Below are positions 8,605 through 17,690 of a DNA stretch of 64,000 bases, in pieces. Made by a program: the position numbers and the translations under genes. Within the stretch, counting starts at the first letter, position 1. Each line of letters opens with the position of its first letter. Source of the DNA: Betaproteobacteria bacterium HGW-Betaproteobacteria-7 (lineage in GTDB: Bacteria; Pseudomonadota; Gammaproteobacteria; Burkholderiales; Rhodocyclaceae); assembly GCA_002840765.1 (NCBI GenBank), contig PHCE01000022.1, positions 1 to 64,000 on the forward strand, given 5' to 3'. A model generated the notes under the pieces. The model worked only from the letters and a program-made list of their open reading frames with translations. It was not told where the DNA came from and made no database searches.

Positions 8605-9639
8605 ATGTTGATCCTTGGTATTGAATCCTCCTGCGACGAAACTGGTATTGCGCTCTACGACAGCGAAGCCGGGCTTTTGTCGCACGCGCTGCATTCGCAG
8701 GTGGCGATGCACGCCGAGTACGGCGGCGTCGTCCCGGAGCTGGCTTCGCGCGACCACATCCGCCGCGTCGTGCCGTTGTTGCGTGAGGCGCTCGGGCAAT
8801 CCGGACGGGCATTGGCCGATGTCGATGCCGTTGCCTACACCCGCGGTCCCGGCCTTTCCGGCGCGCTGCTGGTCGGCTGTGCCTTCGCCGAGGCGCTGGC
8901 GCTGGCGCTCGACAAGCCGACCATGCCGGTGCACCACCTCGAAGGTCACCTGCTGTCGCCACTGCTGTCGCGCAATCCGCCGACTTTCCCGTTCGTCGCC
9001 TTGCTGGTCTCCGGCGGCCATACGCAACTGATGCGGGTGAGCGCAGTCGGCGAATACGAACTGCTCGGCGAAACGCTCGACGATGCGGCCGGCGAAGCCT
9101 TCGACAAGAGCGCCAAGCTGCTGGGTCTGCCCTATCCCGGCGGGGCGCTGCTATCGAAGCTGGCCGAACAGGGAAGGCCCGGCGTCTACGAACTGCCGCG
9201 GCCGATGCAGCATTCCGGCGACCTCAATTTCAGCTTTTCCGGCCTGAAGACCGCGGTGCTGACCTTGGTCCGCGCGCAGGACGAACCCTTGAGCGATGTC
9301 TTCAAGGCCGATGCTGCGCGCGCCTTCCAGGAAGCGATCGTCGAGGTGCTAGTCAAGAAGTCCCTGAAGGCGCTGAAGCAGACCGGTCTCAAGCAGCTGG
9401 TGGTGGCCGGTGGCGTCGGCGCCAACCGGCAGTTGCGGGCGATGCTCGACGACGAGGCGCGGCGCAAGCGCTTCCGCGTGTACTACCCGGAGCTGGAATT
9501 CTGTACCGACAATGGCGCCATGATCGCGCTGGCCGGCTGCCTTCGCCTGCTGGCCGGCTCGCCGGCCAAGCGGGCTGGCGCGTTCGCCGTGCAACCGCGC
9601 TGGCCGTTGATGGACATCTCGGCCAGCGGTACGCCGTAG
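8605..9639 (+). CDS. tsaD: tRNA N6-threonylcarbamoyladenosine transferase TsaD
   Basis: Transfers the threonylcarbamoyl group from TC-AMP to A37 of ANN-decoding tRNAs, working with TsaB, TsaC and TsaE. 344 residues with the start [13 protein letters not shown]. The metal-binding histidines are present in [11 protein letters not shown] (about residue 110), followed by the ASKEOPS-type blocks [30 protein letters not shown] and [13 protein letters not shown]. The ATG at 8605 was chosen because the canonical N-terminus begins there; an upstream in-frame start at 8527 would add a non-conserved extension. No strong ribosome site is seen. Divergent from rpsU, the usual arrangement in proteobacteria. 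Confidence 0.96.
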   Translation: MLILGIESSCDETGIALYDSEAGLLSHALHSQVAMHAEYGGVVPELASRDHIRRVVPLLREALGQSGRALADVDAVAYTRGPGLSGALLVGCAFAEALALALDKPTMPVHHLEGHLLSPLLSRNPPTFPFVALLVSGGHTQLMRVSAVGEYELLGETLDDAAGEAFDKSAKLLGLPYPGGALLSKLAEQGRPGVYELPRPMQHSGDLNFSFSGLKTAVLTLVRAQDEPLSDVFKADAARAFQEAIVEVLVKKSLKALKQTGLKQLVVAGGVGANRQLRAMLDDEARRKRFRVYYPELEFCTDNGAMIALAGCLRLLAGSPAKRAGAFAVQPRWPLMDISASGTP

Positions 9640-9659
9640 CGCCGCCGGCCCGCCTTGGG

Positions 9660-10256
9660 TCAAGCCCTCTTTTTGCTGCCGATCTTGCTTTCCTGGCCGG
9701 CCAGCAGGCGCTGGATGTTCTGCCAGTGCTTGGCAATCAGGGCGATGCCAATGATCGCCACCACCAGCAGGTAGCCGCCGCTGCCATGGCTGAGCGCCGA
9801 ATAGACCGGTGCCAGGCCGGCGGCGACGACGGCGGCGGCCGACGAATAGCGGAACGCGAAGGCGACGAACAGCCAGGTCGCGAGCACGGCCAGGCCGAGC
9901 AGCGGATCAAGCGCGAGCAGCACGCCGGCGGCGGTGGCGACACCCTTGCCACCCTTGAACTTGAGGAAGATCGGGAACAGGTGGCCAAAGAACACGGCCA
10001 GGGCCACCAGGCCGATCACGGTGTCGGAAAACGCCAGTTGCTGGGCGACGAAGACGGCTACCCAGCCTTTCAGCGCATCGCCGATCAGCGTAAAGATTGC
10101 CGCCTTCTTGTTACCGCTGCGCAGTACGTTGGTCGCCCCGGGGTTGCCTGAGCCGTAGGTGCGCGGATCGGCCAGGCCGAAAAGCTTGGAGGCGATCATG
10201 GCGAAGGGGACGGAACCGAGCAGGTAGGCGGCAAGGACGGCTAGGGTGGCGGACAT
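9660..10256 (-). CDS. plsY: Glycerol-3-phosphate acyltransferase PlsY
   Basis: Integral membrane enzyme that acylates glycerol-3-phosphate with acyl-phosphate from PlsX, the first step of phospholipid synthesis. 198 residues, five or more membrane segments. The three conserved motifs are present: GSGNPGATNVLR (about 36-47), the glycine-rich FKGGKGVATAAG (about 103-114) and, less clearly, the GHGSGGY-like region near 160. The ATG at 10256 gives the usual N-terminus SATLAVLAAYLLGSVPFA; the 21-codon upstream extension has an untypical cysteine-rich composition. Convergent with tsaD and divergent from folB. Confidence 0.95.
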   Translation of the reverse strand: MSATLAVLAAYLLGSVPFAMIASKLFGLADPRTYGSGNPGATNVLRSGNKKAAIFTLIGDALKGWVAVFVAQQLAFSDTVIGLVALAVFFGHLFPIFLKFKGGKGVATAAGVLLALDPLLGLAVLATWLFVAFAFRYSSAAAVVAAGLAPVYSALSHGSGGYLLVVAIIGIALIAKHWQNIQRLLAGQESKIGSKKRA

Positions 10257-10330
10257 GGGCGGGCGGAAGGGGTTGGGGGCTGGGGTACAATCGCGGCAAA
10301 TTTTACACTGCCGGGACATTCCGACTCCGC

Positions 10331-10681
10331 ATGGACATCATTTTCATCGAAGAGCTGCGCGCCGAGACCTGGATAGGCATCTATCCGCGCGAGAAAGCCA
10401 TGCCGCAGACGGTCGAGATCTCGCTGCAGATCGGCGTGTCCACGGCTTCGGCCGGGGCCAGCGACGACATTCGCGATACCGTCGACTACGCCGTCGTTGT
10501 GGAGCGCTTGCGTGGCGATCTGGCGGCCAGCCATTTCAACCTGCTGGAAAAGCTGGCCGAGCACATCGCCACCTGGCTGCTGGAAAACTTCGCCGCCCAG
10601 TGGATCCGTGTCTCGGTCGCCAAGCTGGGCATGATGCCCGGCGTCAAGCGCGTCGGCGTCATCATCGAGCGCTCCGTCTAA
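10331..10681 (+). CDS. folB: Dihydroneopterin aldolase
   Basis: Folate pathway enzyme converting 7,8-dihydroneopterin to 6-hydroxymethyl-dihydropterin and glycolaldehyde; 116 residues, normal length. Diagnostic segments are IEELRAETWIGIYPREK at the start, the catalytic-site block DDIRDTVDYAVV, HFNLLEKLAEHIA with the usual LxExLAE motif, and the C-terminal KLGMMPGVKRVGV. The ATG at 10331 gives the family N-terminus. Its last four bases overlap the convergent ZIP transporter gene. Confidence 0.95.
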   Translation: MDIIFIEELRAETWIGIYPREKAMPQTVEISLQIGVSTASAGASDDIRDTVDYAVVVERLRGDLAASHFNLLEKLAEHIATWLLENFAAQWIRVSVAKLGMMPGVKRVGVIIERSV

Positions 10682-11553
10682 AGCGCCACTGCCAGCGTCG
10701 TCATCACCGCGAAGCCGGCGAGCAGTCCGGCGGTGCCGGCCGTCTCGCGGCCCGGCCGGTGCGAGGCGGGAACCAGTTCGTGACTGACCACCCAGAGCAT
10801 GGCTCCGGCCGCCGCCGCCAGCGCCAGCGGCAGGGTGGCGCCGGCAACGCTGCTGGCAATCACGCCGAACAACCCGCCGACCGGCTCGACCAAGCCGGTC
10901 GCGAGGGCAATCAGGGCGGCGCGCAACGGGCTGGCGCCGAGAGCGATCATGGCGCTGGCGACGATCCAGCCTTCCGGCACGTTCTGGATGGCAATGCCCA
11001 GGCTCATTCCGTGGTCGGCGCCGGCCGCGGCGGCAACGCCGACGGCGAGGCCTTCCGGCACGTTGTGCAGGGCGATGGCGGCGACCACCAGCGTAACGTG
11101 CGGCTGCGTGCCGCTTTGTTCAACCCCCTCGACATGGACGTGCGACGTGCGCCGGTCCATCCACTGCATCAATCCGGCGCCGGCGAGCAAAGCGCCGGCG
11201 GTGGTGAGGCCGAGCAACCATGGCGTGCCGCTCGCGGCAACCGCCTGCACCGCCGGAACAAGCAGCGAGAAGAGGCTGGCAGCGAGCATCATGCCGCCGG
11301 CGAGACCGAGCATCGGCGCCATCAGGCGTTCCGACGGGCGGCGGAGAAAGAGCACCGGGATGGCGCCAAGGCCGGTGGCGAGGCCGGCCAGAAGGCTGGC
11401 CTGGAGGCCCTTGGCGGCCATCGGGTGGGCGCCGAACCAGTGCATGGCCTGGTCAATGCCGAAGGCCAGGGCGACGAAGGCCATGACGACGCCGAGCCAC
11501 AGTTGGCGGCGGGCAGCAGGCGTGGCGTAGTGGCGGATGACGAGCTGGCTCAT
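10678..11553 (-). CDS. ZIP-family divalent metal transporter
   Basis: Inner-membrane metal permease of the ZIP family (ZupT-like), 291 residues with about eight membrane segments. The two transport helices are recognisable: HNVPEGLAVGVA (about 160) and IQNVPEGWIVAS (about 190); the second has Gln where the first has His. A short His-containing stretch (RRTSHVHVEGVE, about 130) lies in the cytosolic loop expected to handle metal. Likely substrates are Zn2+, Fe2+ or Mn2+, not distinguishable here. Last gene of the ogt-xerD-ybaK-ZIP strand run, but it has its own leader with an inverted repeat and a hairpin covering the ribosome site. Confidence 0.88.
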   Translation of the reverse strand: MSQLVIRHYATPAARRQLWLGVVMAFVALAFGIDQAMHWFGAHPMAAKGLQASLLAGLATGLGAIPVLFLRRPSERLMAPMLGLAGGMMLAASLFSLLVPAVQAVAASGTPWLLGLTTAGALLAGAGLMQWMDRRTSHVHVEGVEQSGTQPHVTLVVAAIALHNVPEGLAVGVAAAAGADHGMSLGIAIQNVPEGWIVASAMIALGASPLRAALIALATGLVEPVGGLFGVIASSVAGATLPLALAAAAGAMLWVVSHELVPASHRPGRETAGTAGLLAGFAVMTTLAVAL

Positions 11554-11556
11554 AGT

Positions 11557-11579
11557 GTTCTCCTAATTGATGGGAGAAC
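11557..11579 (-). promoter_or_regulatory. Hairpin sequestering the ZIP gene ribosome-binding site
   Basis: In the minus-strand leader, GTTCTCC pairs with GGAGAAC around a 9-base loop. The 3' arm contains the AGGAGA Shine-Dalgarno of the ZIP gene, three bases before its ATG. If it forms, translation initiation would be occluded. Confidence 0.5.
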
Positions 11580-11604
11580 TCTAAGGGCCGCCGGCGTATA
11601 GCTC

Positions 11605-11632
11605 CAATCGATTGATTTGATTGAATCGATTG
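11605..11632. promoter_or_regulatory. Inverted repeat, possible operator upstream of ZIP gene
   Basis: CAATCGATT and AATCGATTG form a perfect 9-bp inverted repeat with a 10-base AT-rich spacer, 52-79 bases upstream of the ZIP start and 7 bases after the ybaK stop. A candidate -10 (TATACG) lies just downstream, so a bound regulator would cover the -35. The cognate regulator is unknown. Confidence 0.45.
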
Positions 11633-11639
11633 TTAATGA

Positions 11640-12128
11640 CTATGCGAGTGCCGCCTCAACCGGTTTGGCTTGCAGCGTGCGCAGGATGTCGTGCGGGTGA
11701 ATCCCCACCAGATAGCCGCGGCGACCACCGTTGATGTAGATCAGCGGCAGGTCGAGGATGCTTTTCTCGATGAACACCGGCAGCGCCTTCTTGGTCCCGA
11801 ACGGACTGGTGCCACCGACCAGGAAGCCGGTGTGGCGGTTGGCGACCTCCGGCTTGCACGGTTCGACCTTCTTGCAGGGAATCTGCCGTGCCAGCTCCTT
11901 GGTCGATACCTTGCAGTCACCGTGCATTAGCACGATCAGCGGCTTGGCGTTCTCGTCCTCGAAGACCAGGGTCTTGACCACCGCGTGCTCATCGACATTC
12001 AGTTCGCGGGCAGAGACCTTGGTGCCGCCGTGTTCCTCGTAGGTGTACAGGTGGCTGGAAAAGGGCACCTTGCGCGCCTTGAGGAATTTCGTGGCCTGGG
12101 TTTCCGGGGCGTGTTCGGCTTTGCTCAT
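11640..12128 (-). CDS. ybaK: Cys-tRNA(Pro) deacylase YbaK
   Basis: Editing enzyme that hydrolyses Cys mischarged onto tRNA-Pro (YbaK/EbsC family), acting in trans to prolyl-tRNA synthetase. 162 residues, single YbaK domain. The conserved Lys of the active site is in DEHAVVKTLVF (about residue 53), and the GGTSPFGTKKALPVFIE block (about 105) and YINGGRRGYLVGI are family hallmarks. It follows xerD on the minus strand after 46 bases. Confidence 0.93.
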   Translation of the reverse strand: MSKAEHAPETQATKFLKARKVPFSSHLYTYEEHGGTKVSARELNVDEHAVVKTLVFEDENAKPLIVLMHGDCKVSTKELARQIPCKKVEPCKPEVANRHTGFLVGGTSPFGTKKALPVFIEKSILDLPLIYINGGRRGYLVGIHPHDILRTLQAKPVEAALA

Positions 12129-12174
12129 GGAAGAACGGAAAGAAGAGGGCGGAGGCAGAATTCTACCGCCGGGC

Positions 12175-13083
12175 TCAGCCGCGCGGATGATGCACGGCGT
12201 GCAGCGCCTTCAGGCGTTCGCGGGCGACGTGGGTGTAGATCTGCGTGGTCGAAATGTCGGCATGGCCGAGCAGCAACTGGACGACGCGCAGGTCGGCACC
12301 GTGGTTCAGCAGATGGGTGGCGAAGGCGTGGCGCAGGACGTGCGGCGACAGGCGTTCTGGGGCGATGCCGGCGATCAGCGCATAACGCTTGATCAACTGC
12401 CAGAAGGCCTGACGCGTCATCGCCCCACCGCGGCCGGTGACGAACAGCGCATCGCTCTGCTGGCCTTTGAGGATGTCGCCGCGCGCTTCGTTCAGGTAGC
12501 GCTGCAGCCAGTCGAGGGCGATCTCACCGAGCGGTACCAGGCGCTCCTTGCTGCCCTTGCCGAAGGCGCGGACGACACCTTCATTGAGGCCGACCTCATG
12601 CAGTTTCAGGTTGACCAGTTCGGAGACGCGCAGGCCGCTGGCGTAGATCACTTCGATCATCGCCCGGTCGCGCAGGCCCAGCGGCGTCTCCGGATCGGGG
12701 GCGGCGAGCAGAGATTCGACCTGCTTTTCCGACATAACCTTGGGCAGGCGTGAGGGTTTGGCCGGGCTGGCCAGCTTCAAGGTCGGGTCGGCGACTATGC
12801 GCCCCCGGCTGAGTTGCAAGCGGAAGAAGCGGCGTAGCGTGGACAGATAACGGGCCTGCGAGCTGGCGCGGGTTTGCCGCGACAGGTGGGCGATGAAGGC
12901 GGCCAGCGTCGTGGCGCGCACGTTGAGTAGTGGTTCGTGCTCGTGTTCAGCCAGCCACAGCGCCAGTCGGCCGAGATCGGAGCGGTAGCTGGCGAGCGTC
13001 GCCTTGGCCAGGCCGTCCTCCAGCCAGAGGGCATCGCAGAAGCCGTCGATCTCGGCGAGATCAGCGGGGGAGGCTGTTTTCAT
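12175..13083 (-). CDS. xerD: Site-specific tyrosine recombinase XerD
   Basis: With XerC it resolves chromosome dimers at dif during division. 302 residues. The N-terminal SAM-like core-binding domain includes LAKATLASYRSDLGRLALWL, and the C-terminal catalytic domain holds the Arg in YASGLRVSELVNLKL (about 154), HVLRHAFATHLLNHG (about 250), and the nucleophile Tyr in HADISTTQIYTHV (about 285). XerC would be the alternative; length and the LSPHVLRHAFATHL form fit XerD, but the split is not certain by eye. Its start overlaps the 3' end of ogt by 23 bases. Confidence 0.9.
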   Translation of the reverse strand: MKTASPADLAEIDGFCDALWLEDGLAKATLASYRSDLGRLALWLAEHEHEPLLNVRATTLAAFIAHLSRQTRASSQARYLSTLRRFFRLQLSRGRIVADPTLKLASPAKPSRLPKVMSEKQVESLLAAPDPETPLGLRDRAMIEVIYASGLRVSELVNLKLHEVGLNEGVVRAFGKGSKERLVPLGEIALDWLQRYLNEARGDILKGQQSDALFVTGRGGAMTRQAFWQLIKRYALIAGIAPERLSPHVLRHAFATHLLNHGADLRVVQLLLGHADISTTQIYTHVARERLKALHAVHHPRG

Positions 13084-13540
13084 GCTGTAGCAGCCAGCGT
13101 TTGACGTCGATCAGGAAGCCGCCGGTCTGGCCGGCGAAACCGCCCAGGCCGCCGCCGCTGGCGACAACGCGGTGGCAGGGCACGACGAGCGGGAAGGGAT
13201 TGGCGCCGCAGGCCTGGCCGACGGCGCGCGGGGCGTTGTGCAGGCGCTTGGCCACTTCGCCATAGCTGCGCACCTGGCCGGGCGGGATGGTCTCGATCTC
13301 GGCCCAGACGCGCCGCTGGAAGGTTGTACCGCTCGGCCGCAGCGGCAGGCCGAAGGCGGTGGCCGGATCGTTCAGGTAGGCGCGCAACTGGCGCACCGCC
13401 TCGGCCGCGAGCGGGCAATCTGCCGGTTGTTCGGGCTGCGCCGGCAGGTATTCGATGGCGAGGATTTCTTCCGCCGTGCAGCGTACGCCGAGCGCGAAGC
13501 CGGGGGCGGCAATGATGGCGTTGTAGGCAGGCGGGGGCAT
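13061..13540 (-). CDS. ogt: Methylated-DNA--protein-cysteine methyltransferase
   Basis: Suicide repair protein that removes alkyl groups from O6-alkylguanine. 159 residues. The C-terminal domain has the helix-turn-helix segment GQVRSYGEVAKRLHNAPRAV with Arg finger, then the acceptor loop PLVVPCHRVVASGG, where the Cys in PCHRV is the methyl acceptor. The ATG at 13540 is preceded by CGGAG; the longer open frame upstream does not look coding. It heads a minus-strand run with xerD, ybaK and the ZIP gene. Confidence 0.93.
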   Translation of the reverse strand: MPPPAYNAIIAAPGFALGVRCTAEEILAIEYLPAQPEQPADCPLAAEAVRQLRAYLNDPATAFGLPLRPSGTTFQRRVWAEIETIPPGQVRSYGEVAKRLHNAPRAVGQACGANPFPLVVPCHRVVASGGGLGGFAGQTGGFLIDVKRWLLQHENSLPR

Positions 13541-13701
13541 GCGGGACTCCGGAAAGCAGGACAGATGCTGCTTATAACGCCGGCCAGGGGGGCAGGTCAA
13601 AGCCGGCGCCGGGAAGCGGGCGGCGCGCCGTCGGGAGCGGCCTGGTTTTAGGGGATAATTGCGCGCTATTCGTATCAACAAAATCAATTCGGAGAGCCAG
13701 C

Positions 13702-14502
13702 ATGCAGAAACGCCTTTCAACCCTTTGTGCCGCCCTCGTCGCCAGCGCCCTGTTGGTCGCCTGCGGCAAGTCGGAAACGCCGCCCGCGCAATCCGCCGCC
13801 CCGGCACCGGCGGCAGTCACGAAGATCGTCGTCGGCCTCGACGACAACTTCCCGCCGATGGGTTTCCGCAACGAGAAAAACGAGCTGGTCGGCTTCGATA
13901 TCGACCTGGCCCGCGAAGCCGCCAAGCGTCTCGGTGCCGAGGTCGAGTTCAAGCCGATCGACTGGAATGCCAAGGAAGCCGAGCTCGGCAGCAGGCGCAT
14001 CGACGTGCTGTGGAACGGTCTGACGATCACCGAGAAGCGCAAGGAGCAGATCGCCTTCACCGCGCCCTACCTGGAAAACCACCAGATCGTCATCGTCACC
14101 AACGCCTCGCCGATCAAGGGCAAGGCTGATCTGGCCGGCAAGGTGGTCGGTGTCCAAGAAGGCAGCAGCGCCGTCGAGGCCATCGAACGGGACGAAGCGG
14201 CCAAGAGCATCAAGGAACTGAAGAAATTCGGCGATAACGTTGCCGCCCTGATGGACTTGACCACCGGCCGCCTCGATGCCCTGGTCGTCGACGAAGTGGT
14301 CGGCCGCTATTACATCGCCAAGAAGCCGGGCGAATATGCTGTTCTTGATGAGAATTTCGGTACCGAAGAATACGGTGTCGGCGTGCGCAAGGACGATAGC
14401 GAACTGCTTGGCAAGCTGCAGAAGGCGATGGACGAGATGAAGCGGGACGGCAGCGCCGCCCGCATCTCGACGCAGTGGTTCGGCAAGGACATCGTCAAGT
14501 AA
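13702..14502 (+). CDS. Polar amino-acid ABC transporter substrate-binding lipoprotein
   Basis: Family 3 solute-binding protein (GlnH/ArtJ/FliY type), 266 residues. It is a lipoprotein: the signal sequence ends in LLVACGKSE, with the lipobox cysteine at about residue 21. The mature part contains IVVGLDDNFPPMGFRNEKNELVGFDIDLA, the family signature, and the ligand arm AKEAELGSRRIDVLWNGLTIT. Followed by its permease and ATPase genes, so the three form an importer for a polar amino acid (glutamine, arginine or cystine are all possible). A hairpin with a short T-run after the stop probably limits read-through, as is common where the binding protein is needed in excess. Confidence 0.93.
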   Translation: MQKRLSTLCAALVASALLVACGKSETPPAQSAAPAPAAVTKIVVGLDDNFPPMGFRNEKNELVGFDIDLAREAAKRLGAEVEFKPIDWNAKEAELGSRRIDVLWNGLTITEKRKEQIAFTAPYLENHQIVIVTNASPIKGKADLAGKVVGVQEGSSAVEAIERDEAAKSIKELKKFGDNVAALMDLTTGRLDALVVDEVVGRYYIAKKPGEYAVLDENFGTEEYGVGVRKDDSELLGKLQKAMDEMKRDGSAARISTQWFGKDIVK

Positions 14503-14512
14503 GCCTTCTTCC

Positions 14513-14535
14513 GGCGGGGCTGCGGCCCCGCCTTT
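14513..14535 (+). terminator. Attenuator hairpin between binding-protein and permease genes
   Basis: GGCGGGGC pairs perfectly with GCCCCGCC around a TGCG tetraloop, followed by TTTCCT. It lies 11 bases after the binding-protein stop and would lower downstream transcription relative to the first gene. Confidence 0.65.
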
Positions 14536-14577
14536 CCTGGCTCATGCGCAGGAGGCCCGTTGCGGCGGGCGCCATCC

Positions 14578-15231
14578 ATGGATTACATACTCCAGATTCT
14601 CGGCCCCCTGCTCGACGGCACGGTGGTCACGCTGCAGGTCTTCCTGCTGACCATGGTGCTTGCCGTGCCGCTCGGTCTCGGCTTGGCCCTCGTGCGTGTC
14701 TCGCATTTCCGCTTCGCCAGCGGCCTGGTCAGCGGCTACATCTGGCTGATGCGCGGCACGCCGCTGATGCTGCAAATGCTGTTCATCTACTTCGCGCTGC
14801 CTTTCGTGCCGGTGATCGGCATCCGCCTGCCGGACTTCCCTGCGGCCATTGTCGCCTTCACGCTGAACTACGCCGCCTATTTTGCCGAGATCTTCCGTTC
14901 CGGCATCCAGTCGGTCGGCCGCGGCCAGTACGAGGCGGCGCGCGTGCTCGGCATGACCTACGGCCAGACCATGCGTCGCATCATCCTGCCGCAGGTGGTC
15001 AAGCGCATCCTGCCGCCGATGAGCAACGAGACCATCACCCTGGTCAAGGACACCTCGCTGATCTACGTGCTGGCCATGAACGACCTGCTGCGCGCGGCGC
15101 GCGGCATGGTCCAGCGCGACTTCACGACCATGCCTTTCGTCGTCGCCGCCGCCTTCTACCTGATCATGACCCTGGTCCTGACCTGGGGCTTCATGCGCCT
15201 GGAAAAACGCTATGCCGTCTATGAAGACTGA
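14578..15231 (+). CDS. Polar amino-acid ABC transporter permease
   Basis: Inner-membrane subunit of the HisM/GltJ family, 217 residues from this start, about five membrane segments. The typical N-terminus DYILQILGPLLDGTVVTLQVF and the EAA-loop ARVLGMTYGQTMRRIILPQV (coupling helix, contacts the ATPase) are present. The ATG at 14578 matches the family but lacks a good ribosome site; a TTG at 14560 sits four bases behind GGAGG and would add six residues (MRRAPS). Either is possible. The ATPase gene follows after 10 bases. Confidence 0.92.
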   Translation: MDYILQILGPLLDGTVVTLQVFLLTMVLAVPLGLGLALVRVSHFRFASGLVSGYIWLMRGTPLMLQMLFIYFALPFVPVIGIRLPDFPAAIVAFTLNYAAYFAEIFRSGIQSVGRGQYEAARVLGMTYGQTMRRIILPQVVKRILPPMSNETITLVKDTSLIYVLAMNDLLRAARGMVQRDFTTMPFVVAAAFYLIMTLVLTWGFMRLEKRYAVYED

Positions 15232-15241
15232 GGAGGCGCCG

Positions 15242-15994
15242 ATGATCGTCGCCCGCGACATCCGCAAGCAGTTCCACGGCGTCGAGGTGCTCAAGGGCGT
15301 TTCGCTGGCGATCGGCAAGGGCGACGTGATTGCCGTCATCGGGCCGTCCGGCTCCGGCAAGAGCACCTTCCTGCGCTGCCTCAACCATCTCGAAACCATC
15401 GACGGCGGCCAGCTCACCATCGAGGGCGAGGTGCTCGCCAGCACCGACGAACAGGGCATCTGCCGCTATGCGCCGGAGCCCGAGGCGCGCCGCATCTGTC
15501 GCAAGATGGGCATGGTTTTCCAGCACTTCAACCTGTTTCCGCACATGACGGTACTGCAGAACATCATCGAGGCGCCGCTGACGGTCAAAGGCATGACGCG
15601 CGAGGCGATCATTCCCAAGGCCGAGGAGCTGTTGCGCAAGGTCGGGCTGCTCGACAAGAGCGCGGCCTACCCGTCGCGTCTGTCCGGCGGTCAGAAGCAG
15701 CGTGTCGCCATCGCCCGCGCCCTGGCCATGGAGCCGGACATCATGCTCTTCGACGAGCCGACCTCGGCTCTCGATCCCGAGCTGACCGGCGAGGTGCTGC
15801 GCACCATGCGGCAACTGGCGGAGGAGCACATGACCATGCTGGTGGTGACGCACGAAATGAATTTTGCCCGCGATGTGTCGAGCGAGGTGGTTTTCATGGA
15901 CCAGGGCGAGATTGTCGAGGCGCGGCCGGCTACCGAGATGTTCGCCGACCCGCGCCACCCGCGCACGCGCAGCTTTCTCGAACACATGCTCTGA
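15242..15994 (+). CDS. Polar amino-acid ABC transporter ATP-binding protein
   Basis: Cytoplasmic ATPase (GlnQ/HisP family), 250 residues. All motifs are intact: Walker A GPSGSGKST (about 33), Q-loop VFQHFNLFPHMTV, signature LSGGQKQRVAIARAL, Walker B IMLFDEPTSALDPE and the switch His in VVTHEMNFARDVS. The ATG at 15242 sits behind GAGGAGG at ideal spacing, so the longer in-frame extension upstream is rejected. Third gene of the importer operon. Confidence 0.95.
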   Translation: MIVARDIRKQFHGVEVLKGVSLAIGKGDVIAVIGPSGSGKSTFLRCLNHLETIDGGQLTIEGEVLASTDEQGICRYAPEPEARRICRKMGMVFQHFNLFPHMTVLQNIIEAPLTVKGMTREAIIPKAEELLRKVGLLDKSAAYPSRLSGGQKQRVAIARALAMEPDIMLFDEPTSALDPELTGEVLRTMRQLAEEHMTMLVVTHEMNFARDVSSEVVFMDQGEIVEARPATEMFADPRHPRTRSFLEHML

Positions 15995-16015
15995 CCGGCT
16001 GGCGCCGGCAGGTCG

Positions 16016-17191
16016 TCAGAAGGCGGCGATGCCGGTCTGCGCACGGCCGAGGATCAGCGCATGAATGTCGTGGGTGCCTTCGTAGGTGTTCACGACTTCC
16101 AGATTGACCACATGCCGGATGACGCCGAAGTCGTCGGAAATGCCGTTGCCGCCGAGCATGTCGCGCGCCATGCGGGCGATGTCGAGGGCCTTGCCGCAGG
16201 AATTGCGCTTCATCATCGAGGTGATTTCCGGCGTCGCGCTACCGTCGTCCTTCATCCGGCCGAGGCGCAGGCAGCCCTGAATGGCCATGGTGATCTCGGT
16301 CTGCATGTCGGCCAGCTTTTTCTGGACCAACTGGTTGGCGGCCAGGGGGCGGTCGAACTGCTTGCGGTCGAGCGTGTATTGGCGGGCCGTCTGCCAGCAG
16401 AATTCGGCGGCACCGAGGGCGCCCCAGGCGATGCCGTAGCGCGCCGAGTCGAGGCAGGTGAACGGACCCTTGAGGCCGGCCGCCTTGGGCAGCTGGTTCT
16501 CGGTTGGCACAAAGACCTCGTCCATGACGATCTCGCCGGTGATCGACGCGCGCAGACCGACCTTGCCCTGGATGACTGGCGCCGACAGTCCGGCCATGCC
16601 CTTGTCGAGGATGAAGCCGCGAATCACGCCGTCATCGTCCTTGGCCCAGACGACGAAGACATCAGCGATCGGGCTGTTGGTGATCCACATCTTGCTGCCG
16701 GACAGCTTCCAGCCACCGGGTACGGCGCGGGCGCGGCTGGCCATGTTGCCGGGGTCGGAGCCGAAATTCGGCTCGGTCAGGCCGAAACAACCGATCCACT
16801 CGCCGCTGGCCAGCTTGGGCAGGTATTTCTGCCGCTGTTCCTCGGAGCCGAAGACGTAGATCGGTACCATGACCAGCGAGGATTGCACGCTCATCATTGA
16901 GCGATAGCCGGAATCGATACGCTCGATCTCACGGGCGATCAGGCCGTAGGAGACGTAATTCAGGCCGGCGCCGCCATAGGTCGGCGGAATCGTGCAGCCG
17001 AGCAGCCCCATCTCGCCCATTTCACGGAAGATCGCCGGATCGGTCTGCTCATGGCGGAAGGCATCGCGGATGCGCGGGTGCAATTTCCTGGCGGCGAAGT
17101 CGGCAGCGGCGTCGCGCACGATCCGCTCATCCGCAGCCAGCTGGGCGTCGAGCAGCAGCGGATCGGCCCAGTTGAAGGCGGTCCGGGCCAT
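16016..17191 (-). CDS. gcdH: Glutaryl-CoA dehydrogenase
   Basis: FAD flavoenzyme of the acyl-CoA dehydrogenase family; oxidatively decarboxylates glutaryl-CoA to crotonyl-CoA in lysine/tryptophan and aromatic degradation. 391 residues. Diagnostic segments: [37 protein letters not shown] N-terminal domain (shown in part: [16 protein letters not shown]), the FAD/substrate motif [29 protein letters not shown], and the catalytic base Glu in [19 protein letters not shown]. Assignment to GcdH rather than a short-chain enzyme rests on the [12 protein letters not shown] and [10 protein letters not shown] patterns. Two bases separate it from the upstream hemerythrin gene. Confidence 0.9.
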   Translation of the reverse strand: MARTAFNWADPLLLDAQLAADERIVRDAAADFAARKLHPRIRDAFRHEQTDPAIFREMGEMGLLGCTIPPTYGGAGLNYVSYGLIAREIERIDSGYRSMMSVQSSLVMVPIYVFGSEEQRQKYLPKLASGEWIGCFGLTEPNFGSDPGNMASRARAVPGGWKLSGSKMWITNSPIADVFVVWAKDDDGVIRGFILDKGMAGLSAPVIQGKVGLRASITGEIVMDEVFVPTENQLPKAAGLKGPFTCLDSARYGIAWGALGAAEFCWQTARQYTLDRKQFDRPLAANQLVQKKLADMQTEITMAIQGCLRLGRMKDDGSATPEITSMMKRNSCGKALDIARMARDMLGGNGISDDFGVIRHVVNLEVVNTYEGTHDIHALILGRAQTGIAAF

Positions 17192-17193
17192 GC

Positions 17194-17646
17194 TTACCCG
17201 AAGAGGCGGCGGAACCAGCCGCGGCTTTCCGGCTTCTCTTCCTTGATGATACCGACCATGTTGGTCTTGACGGCACTGACGTAGTCCGCGTCGTCGCGCT
17301 TGATGTGGTTGATCAGCCAGCGGGTGAGCAGCTGATGCAATTCCTCGCCGACATCGTCGCCCAGTTCGAGGCGTTGCTGGTATTCGGCGACGCGACGGGT
17401 GAACAGTTCGTGGACCTTCTTGTGCGGCTTGCAGTACTGATAGCCGGCTTCTTCCTGCAGGCTTTCCTCGAAGGCGAAATGCGACAGCGTGTAGTCCACG
17501 CAATCGTTGACGACCTCCTTGATCATGTCCTTGTTGCCACCCTTCTGGGCGGTTTCCAGGTGATTGATGAAATCGACGATACGCCGGTGCTGCTGGTCGA
17601 TGACGTCGATACCGGTATTGAGGTCGTCAGTCCAGGTGATCGCCAT
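17194..17646 (-). CDS. Bacteriohemerythrin
   Basis: Non-heme di-iron O2-binding protein, 150 residues, single domain. The iron ligands are all present in family order: [18 protein letters not shown] (first His, about 21), HFAFEE (His plus bridging Glu), HKKVHE (two His) and the C-terminal HIKRDDADY (His and Asp). Such proteins buffer, carry or sense oxygen in microaerobic betaproteobacteria. It is the first gene before gcdH on this strand with a 2-base gap, so the two are probably co-transcribed, though a functional link is not obvious. Confidence 0.93.
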   Translation of the reverse strand: MAITWTDDLNTGIDVIDQQHRRIVDFINHLETAQKGGNKDMIKEVVNDCVDYTLSHFAFEESLQEEAGYQYCKPHKKVHELFTRRVAEYQQRLELGDDVGEELHQLLTRWLINHIKRDDADYVSAVKTNMVGIIKEEKPESRGWFRRLFG

Positions 17647-17690
17647 GGTGGTCTATCCAGTCAAGTGAGGTCGTGGGTATTGCGGGTTGG

